Of a DNA stretch of 64,000 bases, positions 1-7,936 are shown one piece after another; position 1 is the stretch's first letter; each line of letters opens with the position of its first letter. The DNA is from Thiohalophilus sp. (GTDB taxonomy: Bacteria; Pseudomonadota; Gammaproteobacteria; UBA6429; Thiohalophilaceae). The stretch is from the NCBI RefSeq assembly GCF_034521165.1, contig NZ_JAXHMV010000014.1:124001-188000 (forward strand). Direction: 5' to 3'. The notes beneath the pieces are model-generated. The model saw nothing but the letters and a program-made list of their open reading frames with translations, had not been told where the DNA came from and did no database searches. Both the position numbers and the translations under genes were made by a program.

Positions 1-65
1 GATCATTTTGAATAAGCTGGATGCCCGATACCGTTTCACTATATCGGATCAACATTACGGGATAC

Positions 66-97
66 CGAAAAACAAAGAGCCGGCATCATGCCGGCTC
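66..97 (-). terminator. Rho-independent terminator after the DUF2892 gene
   Basis: Positions 77-97 form a near-perfect hairpin (GAGCCGGCAT / ATGCCGGCTC). On the minus strand it is followed by TTTGTTTTTC at 67-76. It begins 19 bases beyond the stop codon of the DUF2892 gene and probably ends the leftward transcript. Confidence 0.8.
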
Positions 98-115
98 CCG
101 GTATGACAAGGCCAG

Positions 116-304
116 TTATTTGACCTTGCAGGTCTTGATCCCCAGCAGTGAATAGGCCGGACACCAGCCTATCAGGCCGGTTGCCAGGGGGACTACGCCA
201 ATCCAGCCCCAGGGACCGATACTGCCCGCCAGGGTCAGTCCGATCAGTACCAGACCGGCAATAACCCGAATTCCGCGATCCACACCACCTTCATTTATGC
301 TCAT
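116..304 (-). CDS. DUF2892 (YgaP-like) small inner-membrane protein
   Basis: A 62-residue protein. The N-terminal NEGGVDRGIRVIAG stretch is characteristic of DUF2892, the domain that forms the membrane hairpin of the YgaP rhodanese. Two hydrophobic segments (about residues 13-29 and 32-52) are separated by a GPWGWIG turn, and the protein ends with a GWCPAYSLLGIKTC signature holding two cysteines. Here it stands alone without a rhodanese domain. It lies directly downstream of a Crp/Fnr regulator on the same strand, so the two may be co-transcribed. Family members are often near sulfur or redox regulators, but the molecular function is unknown. Confidence 0.85.
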   Translation of the reverse strand: MSINEGGVDRGIRVIAGLVLIGLTLAGSIGPWGWIGVVPLATGLIGWCPAYSLLGIKTCKVK

Positions 305-377
305 TACCGCTTCTCCTGTGTCAATAAACCTGTGATTAACAGCATGCGGTAATCGGTGGGCGATTTCAGTGACATTG

Positions 378-1064
378 TCACACAGCGTGTTGCGCCAATG
401 TCTCCAGGCTGTCGTGTTGTACCAGGGTGATACTGGAACGCTGCAGGCGCAGCAGGCCCCGGCCTTCCAGACGCTTCAGGTGCCGGGAGACCACTTCCCG
501 GGCACTGCCCAGTTCGCTGGCGAGATCCTGATGAGTAACATGCAAGTGCCCTTGCGAATCGGCATGCGCCAGCAGATAGCGAGCCAGACGGCGTTCCACT
601 GACTGGAAAGCCACTTCATCGATGCGCCGGATCACGTCAGCCAGGCGTTGGCCCAGGCTGGCGAAGACAAAGCGGCGAAAGGTGGCCGACCCTTCCAGTC
701 CCGTTTCGAATTCGCGCCGACGCAGGGTCAGGGCTTCGACCTCGGTGTCGGTGATCCCTTCCGCCGGATAGTGTTCACCCGCGAGCAGGCAGGACGTGGT
801 GAGGATACAGGTCTGACCGGGACCAACCCGGTACAGCACGGCTTCACGACCGCTTTCGGTGATCATCCGCACGCGTACCGAGCCGGCAACCACCAGCAGG
901 TATTGCTCACAGGCATTGCCGACATGAAACACAGGCTGCCCCGCCGGCAGCCGTGCCAGCCCGGCGTGCTCGCGCAAGGACTGCATCACCGGGGTATCGT
1001 CCGTTGCCAGTTCAGGGAAGTATTGTTGCCAGAGTTGTTGGATATCCGCCATTGTCTGCTCCAC
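378..1064 (-). CDS. Crp/Fnr family transcriptional regulator
   Basis: A 228-residue regulator with an N-terminal cyclic-nucleotide-binding-like beta-barrel (about residues 25-145), a dimerisation helix, and a C-terminal winged helix-turn-helix (about 170-215) whose recognition helix reads SAREVVSRHLKRLE. It lacks the N-terminal four-cysteine [4Fe-4S] motif of FNR. It does contain a CILTTSCLLAGEHYPAEG segment with two cysteines inside the sensor barrel, a pattern seen in a Crp/Fnr subgroup often placed near redox or sulfur genes. The ligand is unknown. The downstream neighbour is DUF2892. The upstream leader (1065-1377) carries a repeat element, so its promoter cannot be placed with confidence. 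Confidence 0.88.
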   Translation of the reverse strand: MEQTMADIQQLWQQYFPELATDDTPVMQSLREHAGLARLPAGQPVFHVGNACEQYLLVVAGSVRVRMITESGREAVLYRVGPGQTCILTTSCLLAGEHYPAEGITDTEVEALTLRRREFETGLEGSATFRRFVFASLGQRLADVIRRIDEVAFQSVERRLARYLLAHADSQGHLHVTHQDLASELGSAREVVSRHLKRLEGRGLLRLQRSSITLVQHDSLETLAQHAV

Positions 1065-1096
1065 CGGTATGGCCTGTAGCGCCCATTCCGGGCATT

Positions 1097-1200
1097 TTTC
1101 TTTTAGTGACTTTTCTTGGACAAGTAAGAAAAGTCACTCGCCGCGCGGGCACGAGAGCCCGCTTTCAAGATCCAGGGCGCCCGCAGGGCGACAGCCACTT
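1097..1200. repeat. Dispersed palindromic repeat upstream of the Crp/Fnr gene
   Basis: A perfect 13-bp inverted repeat (AGTGACTTTTCTT at 1105-1117, AAGAAAAGTCACT at 1126-1138, 8-base loop) is followed by a GC-rich tail with smaller palindromes (GCGGGCACGAGAGCCCGC near 1144-1161). It looks like a REP-type extragenic element rather than a terminator, because no T-run follows. The rest of the 1065-1377 gap shows no convincing gene. Confidence 0.6.
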
Positions 1201-1377
1201 ACCATAATATGATATGGTCTGGCCAAGTCAGATTGCCCGATATCGTATAGCTCTATCGAGCCTGACAATATTTTTTATCCCCTCTTCTTAACCGTTATTC
1301 CGGGCATCCCTGCCTCCACGCGGGCCAGCCTTCGGCTGTTCAATCTGCTCCGGCAATTGTCCTGGAGATGGAACAAA

Positions 1378-1761
1378 TCAAAGGGTGACCAGCCACCCCA
1401 GCGGATGGTGATACAACGCCACGCTGACCATGTAGACAAACACCAGGATCGCCACCAGCCAGTACGCGACCCGCTCACGCCGGGTTCGGGCAAAGCGAAA
1501 CACCATCAGTCCAAGCCCGATATACACCAGCAAGGCGATCAGCTTGGCGGTGAGCCAGCCGTGCACCAGCGGGTACTGCTGGATCAGCACGGCCATCCAG
1601 ATGCCGCTGGCCAGCAATACCGTATCGTTGATATGCGGGACAATCTTTACCCATTTCTGACGCATGAAGCCCATATTCATGAACAGTCCCAGGCCCCGGA
1701 TGACAAACAGACTGATCGTGATGATGACCGTACTGACATGAATAATTTTCAACCAACCCAT
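1378..1761 (-). CDS. SirB2 family membrane protein
   Basis: A 127-residue, very hydrophobic protein with four predicted membrane helices (about residues 7-27, 45-63, 70-90 and 102-120). The WLKIIHVSTVIITISLFVIRG start, the INDTVLLASGIWM centre and the short polar loops match the SirB2/YchQ family. E. coli SirB2 is encoded next to the peptide-chain-release operon; its biochemical role is not established. Here it stands between a Crp/Fnr regulator and peptide deformylase with repeat-rich gaps on both sides, so no operon partner is evident. Confidence 0.88.
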   Translation of the reverse strand: MGWLKIIHVSTVIITISLFVIRGLGLFMNMGFMRQKWVKIVPHINDTVLLASGIWMAVLIQQYPLVHGWLTAKLIALLVYIGLGLMVFRFARTRRERVAYWLVAILVFVYMVSVALYHHPLGWLVTL

Positions 1762-1842
1762 TAATCAAATCCACTCGAAGTTTTTTTAATTCCTGATTCA
1801 ATTGCCTTTCACCAAGACTCAAACCCGCAATGTAAAGTCGGA

Positions 1843-1989
1843 TTTCTTTGCGTTCTCAGCGTCTCTGCGAGAGATATAATCGAATTGTCTTTTTCGTAAA
1901 CTCAATATCCTCTCGCAAAGCGGAAAAGCACGCAAAAGCAATCTGTTTTCCTTTGCAAGTGCTGCCAACTGCTAACTGCCCTCTGCTAA
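1843..1989. repeat. Intergenic repeats: CGCAAAG-type inverted repeat and four 7-bp units
   Basis: Bases 1843-1936 contain facing TTTGCGTTCTCAGCG and CGCAAAGCGGAAAAGC-type arms. Bases 1962-1989 are four 7-bp units (CTGCCAA, CTGCTAA, CTGCCCT, CTGCTAA). Both repeat classes recur elsewhere in the window. No gene is evident in this stretch. Confidence 0.55.
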
Positions 1990-2000
1990 CTATCTTTGAT

Positions 2001-2549
2001 TTATTCCCGCGACGCCGGCCCGCTGCCGGGCACGCCGAATTGCACCAGCTCCTCCTCGAAACCGAAATACTGCATATCCGTCATACGTTGCGGATAGAGG
2101 ATGCCGTCGAGGTGATCCACTTCGTGCTGCACGACGCGGGCGTGGAACCCGCTGACCTCCCGCTCGATATGCACGCCATACTCATCGACACCGCTGTAAC
2201 GGACCTGTGTATAACGCGGGACCAGTCCGCGCAAACCGGGCACGCTGAGGCACCCTTCCCAGCCCGCCTCCTGCTCCTCATCCAGCGGGACGATTACCGG
2301 GTTAATCAGAACCGTCCGCGGGACGCTTTCCACATCGGGATAGCGGGGATTGGCCTCCACCTCGAAAATCACCACCCGTTGCGAGACGCCGATCTGGGGG
2401 GCAGCCAGGCCGGCGCCGTCCAGGGCTTGCATGGTATCCAGCATATCGGTAATCAGGGACTCCAGTGCCTGGGTATTGAATTCACTCACCGGCTCCGCCA
2501 CCTGACGCAGCACCGGATGTCCCATTTTGAGCACTTCTTTGACGGCCAT
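2001..2549 (-). CDS. def: Peptide deformylase
   Basis: A 182-residue zinc/iron hydrolase that removes the formyl group from the N-terminal methionine of nascent proteins in the cytoplasm. All three family motifs are present and intact: GAGLAAPQIG (about 45-54), EGCLS (98-102, metal-binding Cys) and QHEVDHLDG (141-149, with the HExxH metal ligands). Length is normal for a type I enzyme. It is not next to fmt, the usual partner, so it may be one of two deformylases in this genome. It is divergent from csiV, with 74 bases between the starts. Confidence 0.97.
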   Translation of the reverse strand: MAVKEVLKMGHPVLRQVAEPVSEFNTQALESLITDMLDTMQALDGAGLAAPQIGVSQRVVIFEVEANPRYPDVESVPRTVLINPVIVPLDEEQEAGWEGCLSVPGLRGLVPRYTQVRYSGVDEYGVHIEREVSGFHARVVQHEVDHLDGILYPQRMTDMQYFGFEEELVQFGVPGSGPASRE

Positions 2550-2623
2550 AACACCTCTCGCTGGTCAAGTCGGGGTATAATTGGTTACATTATTCACCTG
2601 GTTGTAAGCTAAGGAATATAGCA

Positions 2624-3349
2624 TTGAAACAGATCCTCTGCCTGGCCCTCCTCGCCCTGTTCGCCCTGCCGGCGCTCGCCGCCGATGATGATGAGCCGGT
2701 TCGCTATTATGATGTGGAGCTGATCATCTTCGAGAACCTGGCGCCCTCACATCGCCAGAGCGAAAACTGGCCGACCTCGGTGGAACGGGGATTGCCGGAG
2801 TCGGAAGTGATGATCGAACTCAATCGCCCCTATCCCGGCCCGATTCCCGAGGACTATAACCCGGCCTACACCTTCAAGGCCCTGCCACGGGATGAATACC
2901 GCCTGAGCGAGGAGATCGAGAAAATCGAGGAATCCCCCAACCGCCGGGTCCTGCTACATACCGCCTGGCGCCAGCCAGGCATGCGATGGGAAGAGGCGCT
3001 GAACGTGCACCTGAGCCGCAATGTTCCCGCCGGCCCTGGCAAGCCATCGAAACCCGATGCCGACCAGCGCGGTAACGACGACAGCGAACCGGAAGGTGAA
3101 GCCGGCGAGCTGGAGGCCTACATCAAGGTCATCCTGTCACGTTACCTGCACGTCGATGCCAATGTGATGTTCCAGACCCGCCCTGAAACCGGCCGCTTTG
3201 ACTTTTACATCGAAGAATCGGAAGAACCGGTGGTTTATCAGCTCAAACAACTGCGGCGGCGTATCCGCAGCACCGAACTGCACTACCTCGACCACCCCGT
3301 CCTGGGCATGCTGATCATCATGCACCCGGTCGAAACCGACAAACTCTAG
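2624..3349 (+). CDS. csiV: CsiV-like periplasmic protein
   Basis: A 241-residue protein with a signal peptide (hydrophobic residues 4-19, cleavage near ALAADDD), then a mature domain starting with the family signature RYYDVELIIFE. The C-terminal half, ending PVLGMLIIMHPVE, is also typical of CsiV, a Vibrio cholerae peptidoglycan-binding protein needed with LpoA/PBP1A for growth on D-amino acids. The start is TTG at 2624, chosen because AAGGAA (2611-2616) lies 7 bases upstream and the signal peptide begins there. In several gammaproteobacteria csiV follows mfd; here it is alone and divergent from def. Residues 137-160 form a low-complexity acidic linker. Confidence 0.82.
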   Translation: MKQILCLALLALFALPALAADDDEPVRYYDVELIIFENLAPSHRQSENWPTSVERGLPESEVMIELNRPYPGPIPEDYNPAYTFKALPRDEYRLSEEIEKIEESPNRRVLLHTAWRQPGMRWEEALNVHLSRNVPAGPGKPSKPDADQRGNDDSEPEGEAGELEAYIKVILSRYLHVDANVMFQTRPETGRFDFYIEESEEPVVYQLKQLRRRIRSTELHYLDHPVLGMLIIMHPVETDKL

Positions 3350-3400
3350 CCATTAATAGCTGATTCGACGGGGTAACATCCTCGTGTCACACACGCTGTA

Positions 3401-3489
3401 AATAACGCGGAGGTCGCAGAGGCGCAGAGGACGCAAAGAAAAATAATAAACTTTGCGTTCTTTGCGTCTTCGCATCCTTTGCGTTATTA
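3401..3489. repeat. Long inverted repeat of CGCAAAG type
   Basis: Two imperfect arms of about 39 bases (3401-3440 and 3451-3489) face each other around an A/T loop; the innermost parts read GACGCAAAG and CTTTGCGTTC. The same motif type recurs at about 1843, 57678, 61072 and 61335. It lies between the convergent csiV and MTI phosphorylase genes. Confidence 0.7.
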
Positions 3490-3509
3490 CCAGAATCCTG
3501 TCTATTTAC

Positions 3510-4250
3510 TTATAACAAAGGAATAACGTGTTCGAGCAGGGTGCGGACGTTTTTCATGCCTTCGGCCAGGTGTTGTTCGATCTCTTCCATGGTGATCTCG
3601 CCGTCATGACGGCCGGCGGCGAGGTTGGCGACGACGCCGATGGAGGCGTAGCAGGCTTCCAGCTCGCGGGCGAGGACGGCTTCGGGCATGCCGGTCATGC
3701 CGACGATGTTGCAGCCGTCGGCTTCGAGTTTGTCGATCTCCGCGGCGGTTTCCAGGCGCGGTCCCTGGGTGGCGCCGTAGGTGGCTTTATCAATCACACC
3801 GACGCCCGCCTGTTCCGCCGCCGTTAACAACGCCTGGCGCAGACTCCGGCAATAGGGCCAGGTAAAGTCGACGTGGATGACCGGGTTATCCCCTTCCTCG
3901 AAAAAGGTGTTACTGCGCCCCCAGGTGTAATCGATGATCTGATCCGGGATCACCAGACAGCCAGGCTGGAATTCGGACTGGATTCCGCCGATTGCATTGA
4001 CCGCGATAATCATCTCGGCACCGGCCTCCTTGAGTGCCCAGAGATTGGCGCGATAGTTGATTCGGTGCGGCGTAATGGTATGCCCCGAACCGTGACGCGG
4101 CAAAAACAGCACCTCGTTATCCCCCAGCTTGCCACGTACCAGGGTACTGGACGGCTCGCCATAGGGCGTATGCATGATTTCGCGACCGGAAATTTGCAGA
4201 TTCTGCAAACTGGTCAGACCGGTGCCGCCGATGATGGCCACTTTCGACAT
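3510..4250 (-). CDS. S-methyl-5'-thioinosine phosphorylase (MTAP/PNP family)
   Basis: A 246-residue nucleoside phosphorylase that starts with the family nucleotide/phosphate loop (AIIGGTGL). Other signatures are RHGSGHTITPHRINYRAN (about 53-70), an NAIGG segment and GMTGMPEAVLARE near 183-195. The 6-oxopurine-preferring MTIP of Pseudomonas is the closest match I recognise; the NLAAGRH segment near the base-binding site differs from the adenine-specific MTAP pattern. It would split methylthioinosine into hypoxanthine and methylthioribose-1-phosphate in polyamine/methionine salvage. The hpt gene lies 2 bases upstream and would reclaim the hypoxanthine, which supports this reading. Substrate preference remains an inference. 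Confidence 0.85.
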   Translation of the reverse strand: MSKVAIIGGTGLTSLQNLQISGREIMHTPYGEPSSTLVRGKLGDNEVLFLPRHGSGHTITPHRINYRANLWALKEAGAEMIIAVNAIGGIQSEFQPGCLVIPDQIIDYTWGRSNTFFEEGDNPVIHVDFTWPYCRSLRQALLTAAEQAGVGVIDKATYGATQGPRLETAAEIDKLEADGCNIVGMTGMPEAVLARELEACYASIGVVANLAAGRHDGEITMEEIEQHLAEGMKNVRTLLEHVIPLL

Positions 4251-4252
4251 AG

Positions 4253-4798
4253 TTATAATCCTTTGACTGCGTAGATACCCGGCGCATTGCGCAGGTAGCC
4301 TTTGTAATCCATCCCGTATCCGAACAGATAGCGATCTTCGGTTCGCAGGCCGACAAAGTCCGCCTGCAAACCGTTTTTACGATCGTGCATTTTTTCCACC
4401 AGTACGGCGCTGTAGACTTCGGTCGCGCCCTCGGCGCGGCAGTGCTCCATGATCGCCGCCAGTGTTATTCCCTCGTCCAGGATATCGTCAATGATAAGAA
4501 TATTCCGTCCCGCCAGAGGATGTGTAGGCCGCACCTGCCAGTTCAGATCGCCGCCACTGGTCCCACCGGCATAGCGGGTGGCATGGATGTAGTCGATCTG
4601 CAAGGGAAAATTCAACCGGGTCAGCAGATGACCGGCCGGGATGATGGCACCGGTCAGCACGCACAGGACCAGCGGATCGCTGTTTTTCAATACCTGGGTC
4701 ATTGCCGCGGCCATTTTATCCAGCGCCGCTTCGACCTGTTGCTGATCATAGAGGCAATCCGCCTCGTTCATTGTCTGGTTAACGGTATTGATATTCAT
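4253..4798 (-). CDS. hpt: Hypoxanthine-guanine phosphoribosyltransferase
   Basis: A 181-residue type I PRTase. The PRPP-binding loop IDDILDEGITL (about residues 101-111) has the expected two acidic residues, and VLCVLTGAIIPAGHLL is the pyrophosphate-loop region. It transfers ribose-5-phosphate from PRPP to hypoxanthine or guanine. The start overlaps the stop of the upstream mscS-like gene by one base (TAATG), and the MTI phosphorylase follows 2 bases later. This tight coupling suggests a dedicated salvage pair. Confidence 0.92.
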   Translation of the reverse strand: MNINTVNQTMNEADCLYDQQQVEAALDKMAAAMTQVLKNSDPLVLCVLTGAIIPAGHLLTRLNFPLQIDYIHATRYAGGTSGGDLNWQVRPTHPLAGRNILIIDDILDEGITLAAIMEHCRAEGATEVYSAVLVEKMHDRKNGLQADFVGLRTEDRYLFGYGMDYKGYLRNAPGIYAVKGL

Positions 4799-5892
4799 TA
4801 TTGTGTTGTCGGTGGTTGTGGCAGATTCGCACCTTCTATTAGATCCGGCATATGCAATGTCCGGGTCGGGAAGGCCACTTCGGCGCCGTGACTGGCGATA
4901 ATATCACTGATTTTGAACAGCACGTCCTGCTTGACTTCGTGAAACTCGATCCATTTGACCGTTTTGGTAAAGGTATACACAAAGAAGTCGAGCGACGAGG
5001 CACCGAAACTGTTGAAGTTGACGATCAGGGTCTGCTCCTGATCGATTTCCGGATGTGCCTGTAACATGGCTTTCACATCAGCGATAATTTTCGGTAACAC
5101 ATCCACATCCGTATAGCGCACCCCGATGGTTTCGAAAATCCGGCGATTGAACATGCGCGAGGGGTTTTCCACCACGATACTGGAAAACACGGAATTGGGC
5201 ACGTAGATGGGCCGCTTGTCGAAAGTACGGACAATCGTCAGTCGCCAGCCGATTTTCTCTACCGTGCCCTCGATATTACGATCCGGCGAGCGGACCCAGT
5301 CGCCAATGGCAAAGGGCCGGTCAAAGTAGATCATCATGGCGCCAAAGAAGTTGGCCAGCATGTCCTTGGCCGCAAAACCGATGGCGATGCCGCCGATACC
5401 GCCAAAGGCCAGGATCGCCGAGATATTGACCCCGAGTGTCTGCAACATGACCAGGGACGCCGTGATAAACACCGAGATTTTCAGCAACTGGGTGATCGCA
5501 TCGGCCGTGGTTCTATCCAGTGGCTTGCCTTCCAGATCCTTGCGATCGAGAATGTTTTTCTCCATCTGATCCACAAAACGCAGCAGCGCCCAGGCAATCG
5601 CAATGATCGCCCCGACCTCACGCACCGCACGGTCGGATTCGAGATCAAACACCGCCATCAAAAACGAAATACCCAGAACCCAGATAAACAGGGTGACAGG
5701 ATGACGAATGGAACTGACCAGAGAGTTATCCCAGATACTGGCCGTCTTCTGAAAACGTTTTTCCAGATGCTTCAGAACCCGTTTCTGGATAAAGTCCAGC
5801 AACAGCGTGGCAAAGATAATGACAAAGCTGTGCACGATCCACCAGTTGCCATCCAGCAGCTCATCGATATAGAGGGTAATCTGTTCAAGCAT
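4798..5892 (-). CDS. MscS-family mechanosensitive ion channel
   Basis: A 364-residue membrane protein. Hydrophobic segments lie at about residues 18-36, 68-85, 93-110, 136-156 and 160-180. The last is the pore-lining helix, with the GGIGGIAIGFAAKDMLANFFG signature of MscS channels. The cytoplasmic beta domain follows (FAIGDWV..., EGTVEKIGWRLTIVRTFD...). It resembles the YnaI/YbdG-sized relatives more than the 286-residue E. coli MscS. It probably opens under membrane tension on hypo-osmotic shock. It sits in a run with nagZ and an L,D-transpeptidase, so the operon has an envelope theme. Confidence 0.92.
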   Translation of the reverse strand: MLEQITLYIDELLDGNWWIVHSFVIIFATLLLDFIQKRVLKHLEKRFQKTASIWDNSLVSSIRHPVTLFIWVLGISFLMAVFDLESDRAVREVGAIIAIAWALLRFVDQMEKNILDRKDLEGKPLDRTTADAITQLLKISVFITASLVMLQTLGVNISAILAFGGIGGIAIGFAAKDMLANFFGAMMIYFDRPFAIGDWVRSPDRNIEGTVEKIGWRLTIVRTFDKRPIYVPNSVFSSIVVENPSRMFNRRIFETIGVRYTDVDVLPKIIADVKAMLQAHPEIDQEQTLIVNFNSFGASSLDFFVYTFTKTVKWIEFHEVKQDVLFKISDIIASHGAEVAFPTRTLHMPDLIEGANLPQPPTTQ

Positions 5893-5915
5893 GTCGGTGC
5901 CTTATAGGCCTGTTA

Positions 5916-6965
5916 TTAAAAATCGAATGCCAGCGATGGATTGGCGCTGTATTTATCCAGCTGTCCGGTAATCTGGCGCCATTGACTTGAGGCATGCAAT
6001 TGCTGGCGATCCACCTCGCCCTTGCCGTGCATGCGCGCCAGTCGCAGGTGCGCGACCGGATCTTCATAATCCCCAAGCGACTCCAGCACGTCGACGGCCG
6101 CGTCGCGATTATTGCACACCAGGACCATATCACAGCCGGCCTGCAATGCCGATCGCGCCCGTTCGCTATAGCGCTCGCCGGCGACGCTGGCCCCTTCCAT
6201 ATCCAGATCGTCGCTGAAAATCACACCCTGAAACTGCAAGCGCTCGCGCAAAATCTGTTTCAACCAGATGGCGGAGAATCCGGCCGGCAGGCGATCCACT
6301 TTATTGTAAATGATATGCGCCGGCATGATCGCGGTCAGGCCATAACCGATCATGCGACGAAACGGCAGAATATCGTGATGATAGATATCCTGGTAATCAC
6401 GCGAGTCGACCGGCACGGCCTTGTGGGAATCGGCCTCGACCGCGCCGTGGCCGGGAAAGTGCTTGCCGGTGGCGGCCATGCCGGCATCGGCCATGCCCTG
6501 CATCCAGGCATGGGCCAGCTCGGCCACCACCTCGGGTTTGGAATGAAACGCGCGATCGCCAATGACCTCGCTGACCCCGTAATCGAGATCCAGCACCGGG
6601 GCAAAACTGAAATCGATATCCAGGACCCGCAGTTCAATGGCCATTAACCAGCCAGCCTGGCGGGTTAGCGCTCTGGCCTTGTGATGGTCGTGCTCATAAA
6701 TCTGACCAAACAGACGGGTCGGGGGAATATGAGTGAAACCGTCGCGAAAGCGTTGCACCCGTCCGCCTTCGTGATCCACCGAAACCAGCAGACGCGGCTC
6801 GCGCAGGGCATGAATCTCGCGCACCAGCTGGTGCAACTGGTCGATGGACTCAAAATTGCGACTGAACAGAATTACGCCGCCCACGTGCGGATGCAACAAC
6901 AGCGCACGATCGTCTTCCGACAATGTCGTGCCGGCAATATCGAGCATAACGGGTCCCAGTGACAT
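5916..6965 (-). CDS. nagZ: Beta-N-acetylhexosaminidase NagZ
   Basis: A 349-residue family 3 glycoside hydrolase that removes N-acetylglucosamine from anhydro-muropeptides during cytoplasmic peptidoglycan recycling. Visible signatures are DHEGGRVQRF (about 70-79), GKHFPGHG (about 162-169, His/Asp dyad region) and SDDLDMEGA (about 245-253, catalytic Asp). No signal peptide is present, as expected for NagZ. Length is close to the E. coli enzyme. It lies 12 bases downstream of the L,D-transpeptidase, so two cell-wall genes are adjacent. Confidence 0.96.
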   Translation of the reverse strand: MSLGPVMLDIAGTTLSEDDRALLLHPHVGGVILFSRNFESIDQLHQLVREIHALREPRLLVSVDHEGGRVQRFRDGFTHIPPTRLFGQIYEHDHHKARALTRQAGWLMAIELRVLDIDFSFAPVLDLDYGVSEVIGDRAFHSKPEVVAELAHAWMQGMADAGMAATGKHFPGHGAVEADSHKAVPVDSRDYQDIYHHDILPFRRMIGYGLTAIMPAHIIYNKVDRLPAGFSAIWLKQILRERLQFQGVIFSDDLDMEGASVAGERYSERARSALQAGCDMVLVCNNRDAAVDVLESLGDYEDPVAHLRLARMHGKGEVDRQQLHASSQWRQITGQLDKYSANPSLAFDF

Positions 6966-6977
6966 GGCGTATTCCGG

Positions 6978-7475
6978 TTACTCTTCGATACGGACACGCG
7001 TGCCGGCGGGCAGCATGTCAAACAGGGTGAGAATATCGGCATTGCGCATTTTAATACAGCCGTGGGAGCTGGGAATCCCCATAGTATCCTCATCCGGACA
7101 ACCGTGGATATAGACATAACGGCGCATGGTATCGACCGCGCCGAGCCGGTTGACGCCCGGCTCCAGGCCGCTGAGCCACAGGATGCGGCTCAATATCCAG
7201 TCCCTTTGCGGGTACTGTTCACGCAACCGGGGGGTGTAGATCTCGCCGGTGGGCCGTCGGGCGACAAACACCGTGTTCTCCGGTTGCCCGGCACCGATTC
7301 TGGCGCGGATCTTGTGCCAGCCACGCGGGGTCTGTTGGCTGCCGTTGCGCTCGCCCACGCCATTTCTGGCGGTGGCGACGCGAAAACAGGCCAGCTCGTC
7401 ACCGTCCTGCACGACCCGCAGGGTCTGATCCTGCACGCGGATATGCACTTCAGGCTGTGAACTCATCAGCGCCAC
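6978..7475 (-). CDS. L,D-transpeptidase (YkuD domain)
   Basis: A 165-residue YkuD-fold enzyme. The catalytic motif is complete: IHG (about 127-129) and SSHGCIKM (about 142-149), with the nucleophilic cysteine in the second. Family members make 3-3 peptidoglycan cross-links or attach lipoproteins. No signal peptide or membrane anchor is visible, unlike ErfK/YbiS, so this is a short, apparently cytoplasmic or non-classically exported form. A start further upstream is limited because it already overlaps the CYTH gene by 10 bases. nagZ follows directly. Confidence 0.9.
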   Translation of the reverse strand: MALMSSQPEVHIRVQDQTLRVVQDGDELACFRVATARNGVGERNGSQQTPRGWHKIRARIGAGQPENTVFVARRPTGEIYTPRLREQYPQRDWILSRILWLSGLEPGVNRLGAVDTMRRYVYIHGCPDEDTMGIPSSHGCIKMRNADILTLFDMLPAGTRVRIEE

Positions 7476-7936
7476 GCTTTATAGGGATGTTTGACCAGGC
7501 TGACATTATAATAACGCGGATCCGCGGAGACTTCCTCACCCAGCCAGTGTGGTGGTTCGAACGTTTCCGATTCGGACGCCAGCTCGATCTCGGCCACCAC
7601 CAGCCCGGCGTTATCCCCCTCGAACACATCGACTTCCCAGGTATGACCGGCATGGTTGACGTGATAACGGGTTTTCTCTATGACCGGTTTCTCACACAGG
7701 GCATCGAGCATTTCCCGCGCATCGGCCAGTGGAATCGGGTATTCATACTCCTGACGATAAATGCCCAGGGTCGCGCTTTTGATATTCAGATTGGCCTGTT
7801 CGCCCGCGATGCGCACCCGCACCGACGCCTCGCGTGATCCGATCAGATAGCCCTGCGCCAGATGTTGCCCCGCATCGGCCTGCTCGCGCCAGCTATCACT
7901 GTTGACCAGAAATTTGCGTTCGATCTCGATCGCCAT
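7466..7936 (-). CDS. CYTH domain protein (triphosphate tunnel metalloenzyme)
   Basis: A 156-residue protein that begins with the defining EIERKF motif (residues 3-8) and continues with the basic and acidic strands of a CYTH beta-tunnel (SVRVRIAGEQANLNIKSA, and WEVDVFEGDNAGLVVAEIELASE). Stand-alone proteins of this size are usually inorganic triphosphatases or thiamine-triphosphatase-like enzymes. The fold alone does not give the substrate. It overlaps rlmD by one base at the start and the L,D-transpeptidase at the end. Confidence 0.9.
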   Translation of the reverse strand: MAIEIERKFLVNSDSWREQADAGQHLAQGYLIGSREASVRVRIAGEQANLNIKSATLGIYRQEYEYPIPLADAREMLDALCEKPVIEKTRYHVNHAGHTWEVDVFEGDNAGLVVAEIELASESETFEPPHWLGEEVSADPRYYNVSLVKHPYKAWR

